The notes under the pieces are model-generated. The model was given only the letters and a program-made list of their open reading frames with translations. It ran no database searches and was not told where the DNA came from. A program made the position numbers and the translations under genes. Below are positions 43,927 through 53,170 of a stretch of 64,000 bases of DNA, piece by piece. How positions within the stretch are numbered: position 1 is the stretch's first letter; the number at the start of each line of letters is the position of its first letter. This stretch comes from Symbiobacterium terraclitae (GTDB taxonomy: Bacteria > Bacillota > Sulfobacillia > Symbiobacteriales > Symbiobacteriaceae): NCBI RefSeq assembly GCF_017874315.1, contig NZ_JAGGLG010000014.1, positions 37,806 through 101,805 of the forward strand, given 5' to 3'.

Positions 43927-44781
43927 ATGGCGCGCACACGGAAGAAGCTCCGCCCGTACGAGCGGGCGCAGCTCTGGGTCTCTCGGGTCATCCTCTGGGC
44001 GATCATCCTCGCCGTGCTCTTCCCGCTCTTCTCGGTGGTCGCCTCCTCCTTCCAGAAGGGCGACGCCTTCGCCGTGAAGCGGCTGTTGCCCGACCCGAAG
44101 CTCTTCACCCTCGACAATTATCGCGAGCTCTTCTCCGAGACGAGCCGCTTTCCGATCTGGCTCAGGAACACCCTCCTGATGGGCACCGGCGTCGGGGTGC
44201 TCCAGGTAGCGGTGACTCTCACGGCCTCCTACGCCTTCAGCCGCCTCAAGTTCTGGGGGCGGAAGAACGGCATCCGCACCCTGATGATCATTCAGATGAT
44301 GCCGAGCATGGTCTCGCTGGCTGCGGTGCAGTACGTGCTGTTCAAGCTGAACCTGGCCAACCTCTGGGGCTTCCTGCTCTCCTCGATGGGCGCCAGCGCC
44401 TGGTCGATCTGGCTCCTGAAGGGCTACATCGACGGCATCCCCCGCGACCTGGACGAGGCGGCCAAGGTGGACGGCTGCAGCGACTGGCAGGTCTTCCGGC
44501 TGATCGTGCTGCCGCTCTCGGTGCCGATGCTGGCCGTGCTCTTCCTGTTCAGCTTCATCGGCGTCTTCAGCGAGTACGTGATGTCCAGCGCCCTCTTGAA
44601 GAACCCCGACCACTGGCTGATGGCCCAGGGCCTCCGGTCCTTCTCGGCCAACGCCTACTCCACGGCCTGGGGCAAGCTCTCCGCCGCCGTGGTGGTCACG
44701 GCGTTCCCGCTGGCCGGGGTCTGGATGCTGGCGCAGAACCTGGTGCAGGCGGGCCTGACCCGCGGCGCCGTCAAGGGATAG
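43927..44781 (+). CDS. malG: Maltodextrin ABC transporter permease MalG
   Basis: 284 residues from ATG 43927; GGAGG lies in the last codons of malF. Six membrane segments, the EAA loop DLDEAAKVDGCSDWQVFRLI, and PLSVPMLAVLFLFSFIGVFSEYV. MalG-type subunit pairing with MalF. An upstream frame extension overlapping malF is possible but has no ribosome binding site. Confidence 0.92.
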   Translation: MARTRKKLRPYERAQLWVSRVILWAIILAVLFPLFSVVASSFQKGDAFAVKRLLPDPKLFTLDNYRELFSETSRFPIWLRNTLLMGTGVGVLQVAVTLTASYAFSRLKFWGRKNGIRTLMIIQMMPSMVSLAAVQYVLFKLNLANLWGFLLSSMGASAWSIWLLKGYIDGIPRDLDEAAKVDGCSDWQVFRLIVLPLSVPMLAVLFLFSFIGVFSEYVMSSALLKNPDHWLMAQGLRSFSANAYSTAWGKLSAAVVVTAFPLAGVWMLAQNLVQAGLTRGAVKG

Positions 44782-44794
44782 GGAGGGGGAGCCC

Positions 44795-46756
44795 ATGCAA
44801 CTGGCTGCACTGCAGCACCGCTGCACGGTCCCGTTCGCCTATCCGGTGGGCGACGGCCACCTGCGCGTGATCCTGAAGGCGGCCGACGGCGACCTGGCCG
44901 CGGCCGAGTGCATCTTCGGCGACCGGTACGCCTGGCCGCCGTCCGAGGACGCCCCCCTGCCCCTGGCACGGCTGGGGGGCGATGGTGTGCACGAGTACTG
45001 GGGCGCCACGCTGCCGGCCCCGCAGCGGCGGGTGCGTTACCGCTTCCGCCTGGAGGGGCGGGACGGCACCGTGGTCTGGCTGGCCGAGTCCGGCCTGCAC
45101 GACGCCCCGCCCGACGGCGGCTTCTTCCAGTACGCCTATATCCACCGGGCCGATCGCTTCCGCCAGCCCGACTGGCTGCGGGAGGCCGTCTTCTACCAGA
45201 TCTTCCCCGACCGCTTCTGCAACGGCGACCCCGCCAACGACCCGCCGGGTACGGGGCCCTGGGGCGAGCGCCCCACCCCCCGGTACCTGGCCGGCGGCGA
45301 TCTGGCGGGCATCCGGGCGCGCCTGGACTACCTGGCGGACCTGGGGGTCGGCTGCATCTACACGACGCCAGTCTTCCGCTCGCCGTCCAACCACAAGTAC
45401 GACACCGCCGACTACTACCAGGTCGACCCGGCCTTCGGCACCAACGGGGAGCTGGTCGGCCTCGTGGCGGCGGCCCACGAGCGGGGCATCCGGTTCCTGC
45501 TGGACGCCGTCTTCAACCACAGCGGGGCCCTGTGGCCGCCGTTCCAGGACGTCCTCGCCCGAGGGGCCGACTCGCCCTACCGGGACTGGTTCTACGACCT
45601 GCGGTCCTTCCCCGTGGACCCCGAGGCCTGCAACTACGAGACCTTCGCCAACCACGTGCCCACCATGCCCAAGCTGGACACCGGCAACCGCGACGTGGCC
45701 GCCTACCTGCTGGAGGTGGCCGAGCACTGGCTGCGAGAGGCCGGGGTCGACGGCTGGCGGCTGGACGTGGCCAACGAGGTGGACCACCGCTTCTGGCGCG
45801 CCTTCCGCGACCGGGTGAAGGGCGTGAACCCGGAGGTGTTCATCCTGGGTGAGGTCTGGCACGACGCCCTGGACTGGCTGGGCGGCGACCAGTTCGACTC
45901 GGTGATGGACTACCCCTGGCGGGACGCGACGCTGGCCTGGCTTACCGGCCGCATCGACGCCCGGGACTACGACCGGTGGCTCACCCGGCTCCGCTTCCGG
46001 TACACTGCCGAGGCGGCCCGGGGCCTGGTGCGCCTGCTCTCCACCCACGACACGCCCCGGGTGCGGACCGTGGTCGGCTCCCGGGAGCGGGCGGCCCAGG
46101 CGGCCGTGCTGCTGCTCACCTGCGAGGGCGTGCCGATGATCTTCTACGGCGACGAGGTGGGGCTGGAGGGCGGCGACGACCCCGACTGCCGCCGCTGCTA
46201 CCCCTGGAACGACGAGGAGCCCCGTGACCTGGGCCTTCTCAGCCTCTACCGGCGGCTGGGCCGCATCCGCCGGGCCCTCCCGTGGCTGAACGACGGCGCC
46301 TGGCAGACCGTGCTGGCCGAGGGCGACCTGCTGGCCTACCTGCGCCTGCCCACCCCGCTGCACGCCCCCGAGCGCCCCGCCGGCGAGGAGGGGCTGCTGG
46401 TGGTGCTGAACGGCGGGACCGATTCGGTCGAGCTGGCCCTGCCCCCGGGCGACTGGGTCGACCTGCTGGCGGGCGAGATGCAGACCGGCCGGCTGGAGGG
46501 GGCGGGGCAGAGGGCGGCTGCGAAGGCGATCCGGCGGAAGAACGGAGGGAAGAGCGGGCAGGTGACCCTGCAGGTGTCTCACAGGGCACGCGGGCGGGCG
46601 CCTGGGCGAGCAGCCAGGCACGCAGCCGAGCAGCTCTCTGACCATGTGGCCTTGCAGGCGCCGGGGCGTGCGCTGGGGACCGTCACGCTGCGCCTGCCCC
46701 CGCTCGGGCTGGCCGTGCTCGCCCCGGCGTGGATGGAAGGGGTGGTGAAGGGATGA
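44795..46756 (+). CDS. GH13 neopullulanase/cyclomaltodextrinase-like enzyme
   Basis: 653 residues, ATG with GGAGGGGGAG upstream. N-terminal beta domain as in CBM34-type neopullulanases, then the GH13 barrel: AVFYQIFPDRFCNGDPANDP, GVDGWRLDVANEVDH (nucleophile Asp), FILGEVWHDALDW (acid Glu) and LLSTHDTPRV. No signal peptide, so cytoplasmic cleavage of imported maltodextrins or cyclodextrins. The C-terminal beta domain is interrupted by about 60 Ala/Arg-rich residues (GQRAAAKAIRRKNGGKSG region, 46490-46680) not expected in the family. Its stop overlaps the amylase start (ATGA). Confidence 0.9.
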   Translation: MQLAALQHRCTVPFAYPVGDGHLRVILKAADGDLAAAECIFGDRYAWPPSEDAPLPLARLGGDGVHEYWGATLPAPQRRVRYRFRLEGRDGTVVWLAESGLHDAPPDGGFFQYAYIHRADRFRQPDWLREAVFYQIFPDRFCNGDPANDPPGTGPWGERPTPRYLAGGDLAGIRARLDYLADLGVGCIYTTPVFRSPSNHKYDTADYYQVDPAFGTNGELVGLVAAAHERGIRFLLDAVFNHSGALWPPFQDVLARGADSPYRDWFYDLRSFPVDPEACNYETFANHVPTMPKLDTGNRDVAAYLLEVAEHWLREAGVDGWRLDVANEVDHRFWRAFRDRVKGVNPEVFILGEVWHDALDWLGGDQFDSVMDYPWRDATLAWLTGRIDARDYDRWLTRLRFRYTAEAARGLVRLLSTHDTPRVRTVVGSRERAAQAAVLLLTCEGVPMIFYGDEVGLEGGDDPDCRRCYPWNDEEPRDLGLLSLYRRLGRIRRALPWLNDGAWQTVLAEGDLLAYLRLPTPLHAPERPAGEEGLLVVLNGGTDSVELALPPGDWVDLLAGEMQTGRLEGAGQRAAAKAIRRKNGGKSGQVTLQVSHRARGRAPGRAARHAAEQLSDHVALQAPGRALGTVTLRLPPLGLAVLAPAWMEGVVKG

Positions 46757-48639
46757 GGCGTGCCGCTCGCCTCGCAGCGGCGCTGGTGGCGGTCTTGCTC
46801 GCCGCATCCATGCGGGCGGCGTTGCTGGCCTCACCCGCCTTCGCCGCCGGGACATCCGCCTACGCCGCGGCGACGGCGCCCGCATCGTTCGCATCGATCC
46901 TCGCCGCAGCGCCAGCCCAGGCCCGGGCAGAGGCCGCTGCCCCCTTCGAGTCCGCCCCTGTAAGCGCCGGAACCCGAGCCGCCGCAGCGATGGCCCAGAC
47001 ATCGCTGGCACCTGCCTTGCCGGCAGCGATGGCCCAGACATCGCTGGCACCTGCCTTGCCGGCAGCGCCTGCCCGGACATCGCTGGCATCCGCCTTCGCC
47101 GCGGCGACCGCCCGGACACCGCTCGCATCTGCCCCGGCGGCGGCATCGGCGACGGAACCCACCGATGCGGACCGCACCTGGCAGGACGAGACGATCTACT
47201 TCATCATGATCGACCGCTTCCACAACGGCGACCCGAGCAACGACGGGCCGGCCGATCCGCGGAATCCCCGGGCGTGGCACGGCGGCGACATCCAGGGCAT
47301 CATCGACAAGCTGGACTACATCCAGTCGCTGGGCTTCAGCGCCATCTGGATCACCCCGCACGTGCGGAACGCCGGCAACGACTACCACGGCTACGGTGCC
47401 GTGGACTTCTTCGAGACCGACCCCCACTTCGGCACCAACGAGACGGTGAAGCGGCTGGTGGCCGAGGCCCACCGGCGGGGGATGAAGGTCATCTTCGACA
47501 TCGTGGTCAACCACACCGGGCCGGCGAACCCGCTGGTCACCGAGCACCCGGACTGGTTCCACCCGAAGCGGGCCATCACCAACTGGAACGACCAGACGCA
47601 GGTGCAGGAGGGCTGGCTCTTCGACCTGCCCGACTTCGACCAGTCCAACCCGGAGGTGCGGCAGTACATCCTGGACTACTCCCGCTTCTGGATCGAGACC
47701 ACCGACGTCGACGGCTTCCGCCTGGACACGGTGAAGCACGTGCCCCACGAGTTCTTCACCTGGTACGCCGCGGAGCTGCAGAAGATCAAGCCCGGCTTCT
47801 GGCTGATCGGCGAGGACTGGGAGAACGCCCCCTGGCGGCTGGCGGCCTACCAGGAAGCGGGCGTCACGGCGCTGTTGGACTTCCCCACCAACGCCGCCGC
47901 CCGGTCGGCCATTGCCCAGGGGGGCTCGATGCGCCAGCTGGCCAACCAGGTGAAGGCCGTCGGGGCCACGATGCCGGATCCCTATGAAATGGGCGGCTTC
48001 CTGGACAACCACGACATGACCCGGTTCGTCACCGAGGCCAGGGACCGGCCCATCGAGCGGCTGAAGCTCGGGCTGACGTTCCTGTTTACCCAGCGGGCCA
48101 TCCCGATCCTCTACTACGGCACCGAGATCGGGATGGAGGGCGGCAACGACCCCTACAACCGGAACGACTTCCCCTGGGGGGAGGAGCGGGACCACGAGGT
48201 CGTCGGGTTTGTGCAGAAGTTGAACGAGATCCGCCGGAGCCACCCGGCCCTTCGCCGGGGGACGGTGGAGGAGCTGCTGGCCACCGACGCGCACTACGCC
48301 TACGGACGGGCGGCCGAGGACGACACGGTGGTCGTGGTCCTGAGCAACGCCACCGGGCCGGTCACCGGCCTGCCGGTGGACGTCGCGCCGCTCGGGCTCG
48401 CCGACGGCACCCGCCTGCGGGATGAGCTGACGGGCCGGGAGGTGCAGGTCAGCGGCGGGCAGGTGGCGCTGGACCTGGACCCGCTCTCCGGGGTCATCCT
48501 GGCGCCGGTCCCCGCCACGCCCGCAGGCCCGAGGGGGATCCCTGGGTGGGCGCCCGCGGCTGCGCTGGGCGGGCTGGCGGTGCTGGCCGGGGCGGTGGTC
48601 CTCGTCCGGCGTGCACGTCCGGGCCGGACGGGTTCGTAA
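46753..48639 (+). CDS. Secreted, membrane-anchored GH13 alpha-amylase
   Basis: 628 residues; ATG 46753 overlaps the preceding stop (ATGA), with GAAGGG upstream. Signal peptide, then an Ala/Pro-rich stalk holding four 13-residue repeats of the type [13 protein letters not shown] (46990-47145). Catalytic domain from ~residue 140: [30 protein letters not shown] (nucleophile), [12 protein letters not shown] (acid Glu), [12 protein letters not shown]. The C-terminal segment [20 protein letters not shown] is a membrane anchor. It degrades starch or maltodextrin at the cell surface and so feeds the MalEFG transporter. Confidence 0.93.
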   Translation: MRRAARLAAALVAVLLAASMRAALLASPAFAAGTSAYAAATAPASFASILAAAPAQARAEAAAPFESAPVSAGTRAAAAMAQTSLAPALPAAMAQTSLAPALPAAPARTSLASAFAAATARTPLASAPAAASATEPTDADRTWQDETIYFIMIDRFHNGDPSNDGPADPRNPRAWHGGDIQGIIDKLDYIQSLGFSAIWITPHVRNAGNDYHGYGAVDFFETDPHFGTNETVKRLVAEAHRRGMKVIFDIVVNHTGPANPLVTEHPDWFHPKRAITNWNDQTQVQEGWLFDLPDFDQSNPEVRQYILDYSRFWIETTDVDGFRLDTVKHVPHEFFTWYAAELQKIKPGFWLIGEDWENAPWRLAAYQEAGVTALLDFPTNAAARSAIAQGGSMRQLANQVKAVGATMPDPYEMGGFLDNHDMTRFVTEARDRPIERLKLGLTFLFTQRAIPILYYGTEIGMEGGNDPYNRNDFPWGEERDHEVVGFVQKLNEIRRSHPALRRGTVEELLATDAHYAYGRAAEDDTVVVVLSNATGPVTGLPVDVAPLGLADGTRLRDELTGREVQVSGGQVALDLDPLSGVILAPVPATPAGPRGIPGWAPAAALGGLAVLAGAVVLVRRARPGRTGS

Positions 48640-48737
48640 GGTTTCCCCGGTCATCGTCGGGGCGACCCCTTGCACTCTGGTTCGCCGCTGATGGACGGGA
48701 CGACTCCGCACGCTGGATGGGCGCCCTGCCGGACCCC

Positions 48738-48812
48738 CGGTGGGGATACCCCCCGCCCGGCGGGGATACCCGCCGCCCGATGGGGATACCCCCCGCCCGG
48801 CGGGGATACCCC
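48738..48812. repeat. About 20-bp tandem repeat, 3.5 copies
   Basis: The unit GGGGATACCCCCCGCCCGGC, with a GATGGGG variant, is repeated three and a half times in the gap before the ROK kinase. No gene overlaps it. Confidence 0.7.
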
Positions 48813-48947
48813 AGGGAACGAAGCCTCATGAACACCCGGTCCCACTTCCCCGCGCCAGCGAGGAAGTGGGACCGCCCTTGTCAAACAGGAACTACGATGG
48901 CCCTGTACCTGACCACGCCGAACTACGGGTTACGGGAGTGTGTGCGC

Positions 48948-49829
48948 ATGGCTCTGTTCGGAGGCATCGAAGCGGGGGGCACCAAGTTCGTCTGCGCGGT
49001 GGGCACGGGACCCGACGACGTGCGGGCGGTGACCCGGTTTCCCACCACGACCCCGGCGGAGACGATCGGCCGGGTGATCGAGTTCTTCCGCAGCCAGCCC
49101 GAGCCGATGACGGCCATAGGAATCGGGGCCTTCGGTCCCACCGACCCGGATCCGGCGTCGCCCACCTACGGCACCATCACCTCCACGCCGAAGCCCGGCT
49201 GGCAGAACACCCCGCTGCGCAAGCTGGTGGCCGACGCCCTCGGCGTGCCCGTCGCGTTCGATACCGACGTCAACGCCGCCGCCCTGGGCGAGTACACCTG
49301 GGGCGCCGCGCGGGGGATCGACACCTTCATCTACCTGACGGTCGGCACGGGCATCGGCGGCGGTGCGATGGTCGAGGGGCGCATGCTCCACGGGCTGGTC
49401 CACCCCGAGATGGGCCACATCCGCGTCCCCCACGATTGGGCTGTCGACCCCTTCCCGGGCTTCTGCCCGTACCACGGCGACTGCCTGGAGGGGCTGGCCG
49501 CGGGACCGGCGCTGGAGAGGCGGTGGGGCACCCGGGCCGAGACCCTCCCGCCCGACCATCCCGCCTGGCCGCTGGAGGCGGAGTACCTCGCCCAGGCGCT
49601 GGTCAGCTACATCCTGATCCTGTCGCCGAAGCGCATCGTAATCGGCGGCGGGGTGATGCACCAGCCCGCGCTCTTCCCGCTGGTCCGTACGCGGGTGAAG
49701 GAGTTGCTTGCCGGGTACGTGCAGTCGCCGGCGATCCTGGAGGGGATCGACACCTACATCGTGCCGCCAGCGCTGGGCGACCGGGCCGGCGTCCTCGGTG
49801 CGATCGCCCTGGCGCAAGGGCAGAGGTGA
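48948..49829 (+). CDS. ROK-family sugar kinase (fructokinase-like)
   Basis: 293 residues from ATG 48948 (GGGAG ten bases upstream). N-terminal phosphate-binding motif [18 protein letters not shown] signature [14 protein letters not shown] and the zinc-binding motif [19 protein letters not shown] kinases of this subtype phosphorylate fructose, and some act on glucose or mannose. As the last gene of the maltodextrin locus it may phosphorylate the sugar released by the glucosidases, but the 300-bp gap leaves co-transcription open. Two terminators follow. Confidence 0.9.
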   Translation: MALFGGIEAGGTKFVCAVGTGPDDVRAVTRFPTTTPAETIGRVIEFFRSQPEPMTAIGIGAFGPTDPDPASPTYGTITSTPKPGWQNTPLRKLVADALGVPVAFDTDVNAAALGEYTWGAARGIDTFIYLTVGTGIGGGAMVEGRMLHGLVHPEMGHIRVPHDWAVDPFPGFCPYHGDCLEGLAAGPALERRWGTRAETLPPDHPAWPLEAEYLAQALVSYILILSPKRIVIGGGVMHQPALFPLVRTRVKELLAGYVQSPAILEGIDTYIVPPALGDRAGVLGAIALAQGQR

Positions 49830-49874
49830 GTCCGCCTGCGGGGGCAGGTGTGAGTCTGCCATTAACCCGCGATC

Positions 49875-49905
49875 AACCCCACCAGTCCGCACGGTTGGTG
49901 GGGTT
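49875..49905. terminator. 10-bp perfect hairpin after the ROK kinase
   Basis: AACCCCACCA (49875-49884) pairs perfectly with TGGTGGGGTT (49896-49905). The T tail is short. It probably ends the maltodextrin locus transcript. It also lies downstream of the minus-strand nuclease gene. Confidence 0.6.
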
Positions 49906-50033
49906 CGGTGTGCCCGCCGGGTTGGCCGCGATCCAGTCCTTCAGGACCGTCCGGTCCAGGTTCAGGCGGGTGGCCGCAGCTACCTCTGGCAGGCCGGGAA
50001 GACCACGGAACTGAGCGAGCCGAGTCGAGATAG

Positions 50034-50066
50034 ACCCCGCCCATCTGCAGGCGGGGTTCAGTTTTT
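50034..50066 (+). terminator. Rho-independent terminator
   Basis: ACCCCGCC and GGCGGGGT enclose an eight-base loop, followed by TCAGTTTTT. It is a good intrinsic terminator on the plus strand. The stretch 49873-50070 between the two hairpins also has a 65-codon minus-strand frame with protein-like composition (EVAAATRLNLDRTVLKDWIA) but no ribosome binding site, perhaps a gene relic. Confidence 0.75.
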
Positions 50067-50133
50067 CCATTCACATAGCTACGCCCCGGATCCCTTCTGG
50101 GCGGGTCTGCGGGCCCGCCACCGGAACGCCCGA

Positions 50134-51114
50134 TCATGCCTGAAGCGCCGCCAGACTGCGGCGGTATGCGGCACTGCGTACCTCAAGGTACGTGATCAGT
50201 TCCTCCATGCCGTCAAGACACCGCAGGGAGAGGGGGCCCTCAACCTTGTGCCGCATGCCCTCGAGGGTGAGGTCCTCGGGATGGACGATCACCAGGCGGA
50301 TGCCGCGGGCCGTGCAGATGCCCACCTTGATCAGGTCACGGGCCTGCTGTCGCCGGGCCTCCTCTGCGTCTGGGAACAACCGGGTCGGTCCATAGTGCTG
50401 CGGGCCGTTGAACTCGAAGGCCACGCTCGGCGGGTAGAAGCGGTCGAACTGCATTTCCTCGTTGGTGTACGGGTTGATGAGGAACCCCGGAGATGCATCG
50501 TCTTCGAACTCCTCGCAGTCCACGAGGAGGGTGAGCCACTCCCGCATCAGCGCCTCGCCCAGGTACGGCGCCCGCTGAAGGCGGCGGTCGGCGGCTGCGA
50601 TCGCCCGTCGGATCCGCTCTACCTGGGGGTTGTGGAGGGTGAGCCTGAAACTGCCCTTAAGGCCGGGGCGGTGGACAGAGAGCCAGCCTTGTGCTTCAAG
50701 AATCGTGACCGCCCGTCGGAGCGTGTTGAGGCACAGGTCGGTGAACGACCTCAGCTCTGCCCACGTCGTGGTCACGGACCGCCCACTGAACCCAGGCAGA
50801 TATTGAACGGCGGCGTAGAGGAGCTTCGCCTGTCCGGTGATGCTTCGGGCGCTCAGGAGGGCGATGGGGAGCGTCGCACACCCGGCCCGACTGACTGCGA
50901 TCGGTTGCGGCCGCAGCAGGTCGTGATCCCGCAGGCGGCGTTGCGCATCGGACACTCCAGAACTCGACAGGCCTGTCAAGAGCCGCAGTTCCTTTGTGTC
51001 GTCCGTCAACTGACGGGCCGCCCAGACCAACTTGGATGCGGCGCTTAGCGAACGGTTCAGCAGGATCTCTCGTGGAACAAGGACTTCTTCTGGGGGACGA
51101 CGTTTCCTTTGCAT
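50134..51114 (-). CDS. Helix-turn-helix protein with C-terminal PD-(D/E)XK-like nuclease domain
   Basis: 326 residues from ATG 51114 (GGAGGG seven bases upstream). Residues 1-90 hold one winged-helix-like unit (TKELRLLTGLSSSGVSDAQR) and residues ~95-180 a second (LRSFTDLCLNTLRRAVTILE). The C-terminal ~120 residues run EMQFDRFYPPSVAFEFNGPQHY, Q-x-x-RDLIK-x-GIC and GIRLVIVHPEDL, the pattern of VSR/DUF559-type endonuclease folds with D and E-x-N core residues. I do not recognise the whole protein. A sequence-specific nuclease or a replication or repeat-binding protein fits; a 160-bp tandem array lies directly upstream. Confidence 0.7.
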   Translation of the reverse strand: MQRKRRPPEEVLVPREILLNRSLSAASKLVWAARQLTDDTKELRLLTGLSSSGVSDAQRRLRDHDLLRPQPIAVSRAGCATLPIALLSARSITGQAKLLYAAVQYLPGFSGRSVTTTWAELRSFTDLCLNTLRRAVTILEAQGWLSVHRPGLKGSFRLTLHNPQVERIRRAIAAADRRLQRAPYLGEALMREWLTLLVDCEEFEDDASPGFLINPYTNEEMQFDRFYPPSVAFEFNGPQHYGPTRLFPDAEEARRQQARDLIKVGICTARGIRLVIVHPEDLTLEGMRHKVEGPLSLRCLDGMEELITYLEVRSAAYRRSLAALQA

Positions 51115-51368
51115 TTCTGATCCCTCCGCAGACCATTTCGTGGGCGAGAAGGAAACTCCTTCCAACCCATCGCCCGACGGCCTTCAGACCCGTAAGGTCG
51201 GCCACTCGCCGACTGAAGGGGTGTCGTGGCTCGGCCGGGGGTAGATCACGGCTTGATATAACCTGCCTGGGCAAGCGAGCCCAAGCCGCGCAGATCGGTT
51301 GAGCGGTGAAGGAGCAGTTGGCTCATCCTGGTGAGACGTGCGGTCCTGGCGCCGGGTCGTTCAGGGAT

Positions 51369-52080
51369 GAAGTAGCAAGAATCTGCAGTGGGTGGCTCGA
51401 CCGGATGCGGAAAAAGTGACACTTCAGGTGTGAAGGGTTGCGTGGCGATTCGCCCGGGGGCGACGAGGGCTCGAGGGGTGAGCCGCCGGGGAGCGGCGAG
51501 GGTCCGAGAGGTCGCGATGTTCACCTGTGAAGTAGCAAGAGTCTGCGGTGGGTGGCGCAGCGGGGTGCAGAAAAAGTGACATTTCGGCTGTGAAGGGTTG
51601 CGTGGTGAGCCGCCCTAGAGCGATGAGGGCTCGAGGGGTGAGCCGCCGGGGAGCGGCGAGAGCCCGAGAGGTCGCGATGTTCACCTGTGAAGTAGCAAGA
51701 ATCTGCGGTGGGTGGCTCGACCGGATGCGGAAAAAGTGACACTTCAGGTGTGAAGGGTTGTGTGGCGATTCGCCCGGGGGAGATGAGGGCTCGAGGGGTG
51801 AGCCGCCGGGGAGCGGCGAGAGCCCGAGAGGTCCGGATGTTCAGCTGTGAAGTAGCAAGAATCTGCGGTGGGCGGCGTAGCGGGGTGCGGAATAAGTGAC
51901 ACTTCGGCTGTGAAGGGTTGCGTGGTGATTCGCCCTGGAGCGACGTGGGCCCCAGAGGTCGCGATGTTCAGCTGTGAAGTAGTAAGAATCTGCAGGGGGT
52001 GGCTCGGCCGGGTGCGGAAAAAGTGACACTTCAGGTATCGAGGGTTTCGTGGTCAGCCGTCTGGGGGTGACAAGGGCCCG
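51369..52080. repeat. 160-bp tandem repeat array, about 4.6 copies
   Basis: GAAGTAGCAAGAATCTGC recurs at 51369, 51529, 51689, 51849 and 51976. The first three periods are exactly 160 bp; the fourth is 127 because a GAGCCGCCGGGGAGCGGC segment is deleted. Each unit has small dyads (CTTCA-GGTG-TGAAG, TTCAC-CT-GTGAA, GCCGC-N7-GCGGC) and AAAAAGTGACA. Frames of 60-90 codons occur on both strands in each unit only because of the repeat. It lies upstream of the HTH-nuclease gene. Confidence 0.9.
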
Positions 52081-52151
52081 ACGCCGAACGGTGACGTCGT
52101 CAGTCTGCGGTCGGGGCCACGGGACGGGGCTGGCTCATTGGAGCCAAATAC

Positions 52152-52182
52152 GGAGGCCACCGCGTGCCGTGCGGTGGCCTCC
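52152..52182 (-). terminator. 12-bp perfect hairpin downstream of ybaK
   Basis: GGAGGCCACCGC (52152-52163) pairs perfectly with GCGGTGGCCTCC (52171-52182) around GTGCCGT. On the minus strand it is followed by GTATTTGG, about 80 bp after the YbaK stop. Confidence 0.65.
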
Positions 52183-52263
52183 TGATCGTTCCCGGAAACC
52201 CAGCACATGTGCCCTCGGGCCCTCCGGGTCGCACCCCCGGGGAGACAGTCGGCACCACTGCGA

Positions 52264-52767
52264 TCAACCCCGCTCAACCGACTGCGCCACGTCGGCGAAA
52301 ACTCCTCCGGTTGCCCGGGGCAGATCCTCCACCCGCAGCCTGAGGAGCGCCTCGGGTACGCCGCCGCCAGCCCAGATGTCCGGGAAGCGCTGCAGGGTCT
52401 CGTCCAGCAGCACGGTGACGGGTCGCAGCAGCCCCACCGGCGCCACGCCCCCCGCCACGAACCCGGTCACCGCCAGGACCTCGTCCGGTCCGGCCAGGGT
52501 GACCTTTCCCCGGTCGAGCAGCGCCTTCACCTTCTGGCGGTCCACCCGTTGGTCCCCCGCCGCGACCACCAGCACGGGTTCGCCGCCGGCGAACAGCAGG
52601 ATCGACTTGGCGATACGGCTGGGCTCCACCCCCAGCGCCTCGGCAGCAGCCGACACCGTCGTGAGATGGTCGGCGAAGAGGCGAATCTCACCCTCCACAC
52701 CCGCCGCCTGAAGCGCCGCCCGAACCCGCACCAGCGGTTCTGGTTCCATCTGTGCCCCTGTGATCAT
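52264..52767 (-). CDS. ybaK: YbaK/EbsC-type aminoacyl-tRNA deacylase
   Basis: 167 residues, ATG 52767 with GGAGGG six bases upstream (the adjoining GTG 52770 is an alternative). The YbaK fold is clear: TVSAAAEALGVEPSRIAKSI with the conserved Lys, LVVAAGDQRVDRQKVKALL, and GFVAGGVAPVG. Family members hydrolyse mis-charged tRNAs such as Cys-tRNA(Pro) in the cytoplasm. The exact specificity of this subfamily is unknown. Confidence 0.92.
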   Translation of the reverse strand: MITGAQMEPEPLVRVRAALQAAGVEGEIRLFADHLTTVSAAAEALGVEPSRIAKSILLFAGGEPVLVVAAGDQRVDRQKVKALLDRGKVTLAGPDEVLAVTGFVAGGVAPVGLLRPVTVLLDETLQRFPDIWAGGGVPEALLRLRVEDLPRATGGVFADVAQSVERG

Positions 52768-52780
52768 CACTCACCCTCCG

Positions 52781-52972
52781 CTACGTACACAATCCGTTGG
52801 CCGGGATCGAGCGTTGGCACTCCGTGAAGGAGCTGGCCGACCGAACCCGCCACCCGCCCTCCACGCGATCCACAACCACCAAACATTCCTTGTTCTTCAG
52901 CGAGTCATCCTTTAATCCTTCATCGCGGACTCGCACCACCGCCACATCCCCCCGAACTCTCCGCGCAGCCAC
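52781..52972 (-). pseudogene. Possible 3' remnant of a secreted-protein gene
   Basis: A 63-codon frame encodes VAVVRVRDEGLKDDSLKNKE and a WRVRSASSFTECQR end, a tail pattern seen at the C-terminus of some exported Firmicute proteins (W-x-V-x-x-A, then a late C-x-R). There is no ribosome binding site or signal peptide, and GC is lower than around it. It may be a fragment or a chance frame. Confidence 0.3.
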
Positions 52973-53117
52973 GCCACCCGGGACCGGTCGCAGTCGCCCT
53001 CACCGCTGTAGGCGGTCGCGCTCCTTCGGGGGTTGGCGCCACCGCAGTCGTCGTGCTCCGGTCAGGCGGGAGTAGCACGAAGGTTCATGTCCTTTGGGTC
53101 TCGCCTCGTCTTCGACC

Positions 53118-53146
53118 TTGACTTTCTTTGACATTAGCAGCAATAT
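53118..53146 (+). promoter_or_regulatory. Candidate sigma-A promoter for the M48 protease gene
   Basis: TTGACT (53118-53123), 17-bp spacer, CAATAT (53141-53146), 25 bp before the protease start. The region is locally AT-rich. Confidence 0.5.
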
Positions 53147-53170
53147 GAAAGAGAGAGGGGGGATGCGGCG

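Noticed and set aside
38969..44117. Two minus-strand frames of about 900 codons
   Set aside because: They lie opposite the alpha-glucosidase and malEFG genes, whose domains are unambiguous.
49873..50070. 65-codon minus-strand gene with protein-like composition
   Set aside because: No ribosome binding site, and it lies between two terminator hairpins; kept only as a possible relic in the terminator entry.
51246..52029. Several 62-92-codon frames on both strands in the 160-bp array
   Set aside because: They recur only because the DNA repeats, lack ribosome binding sites and resemble no protein.
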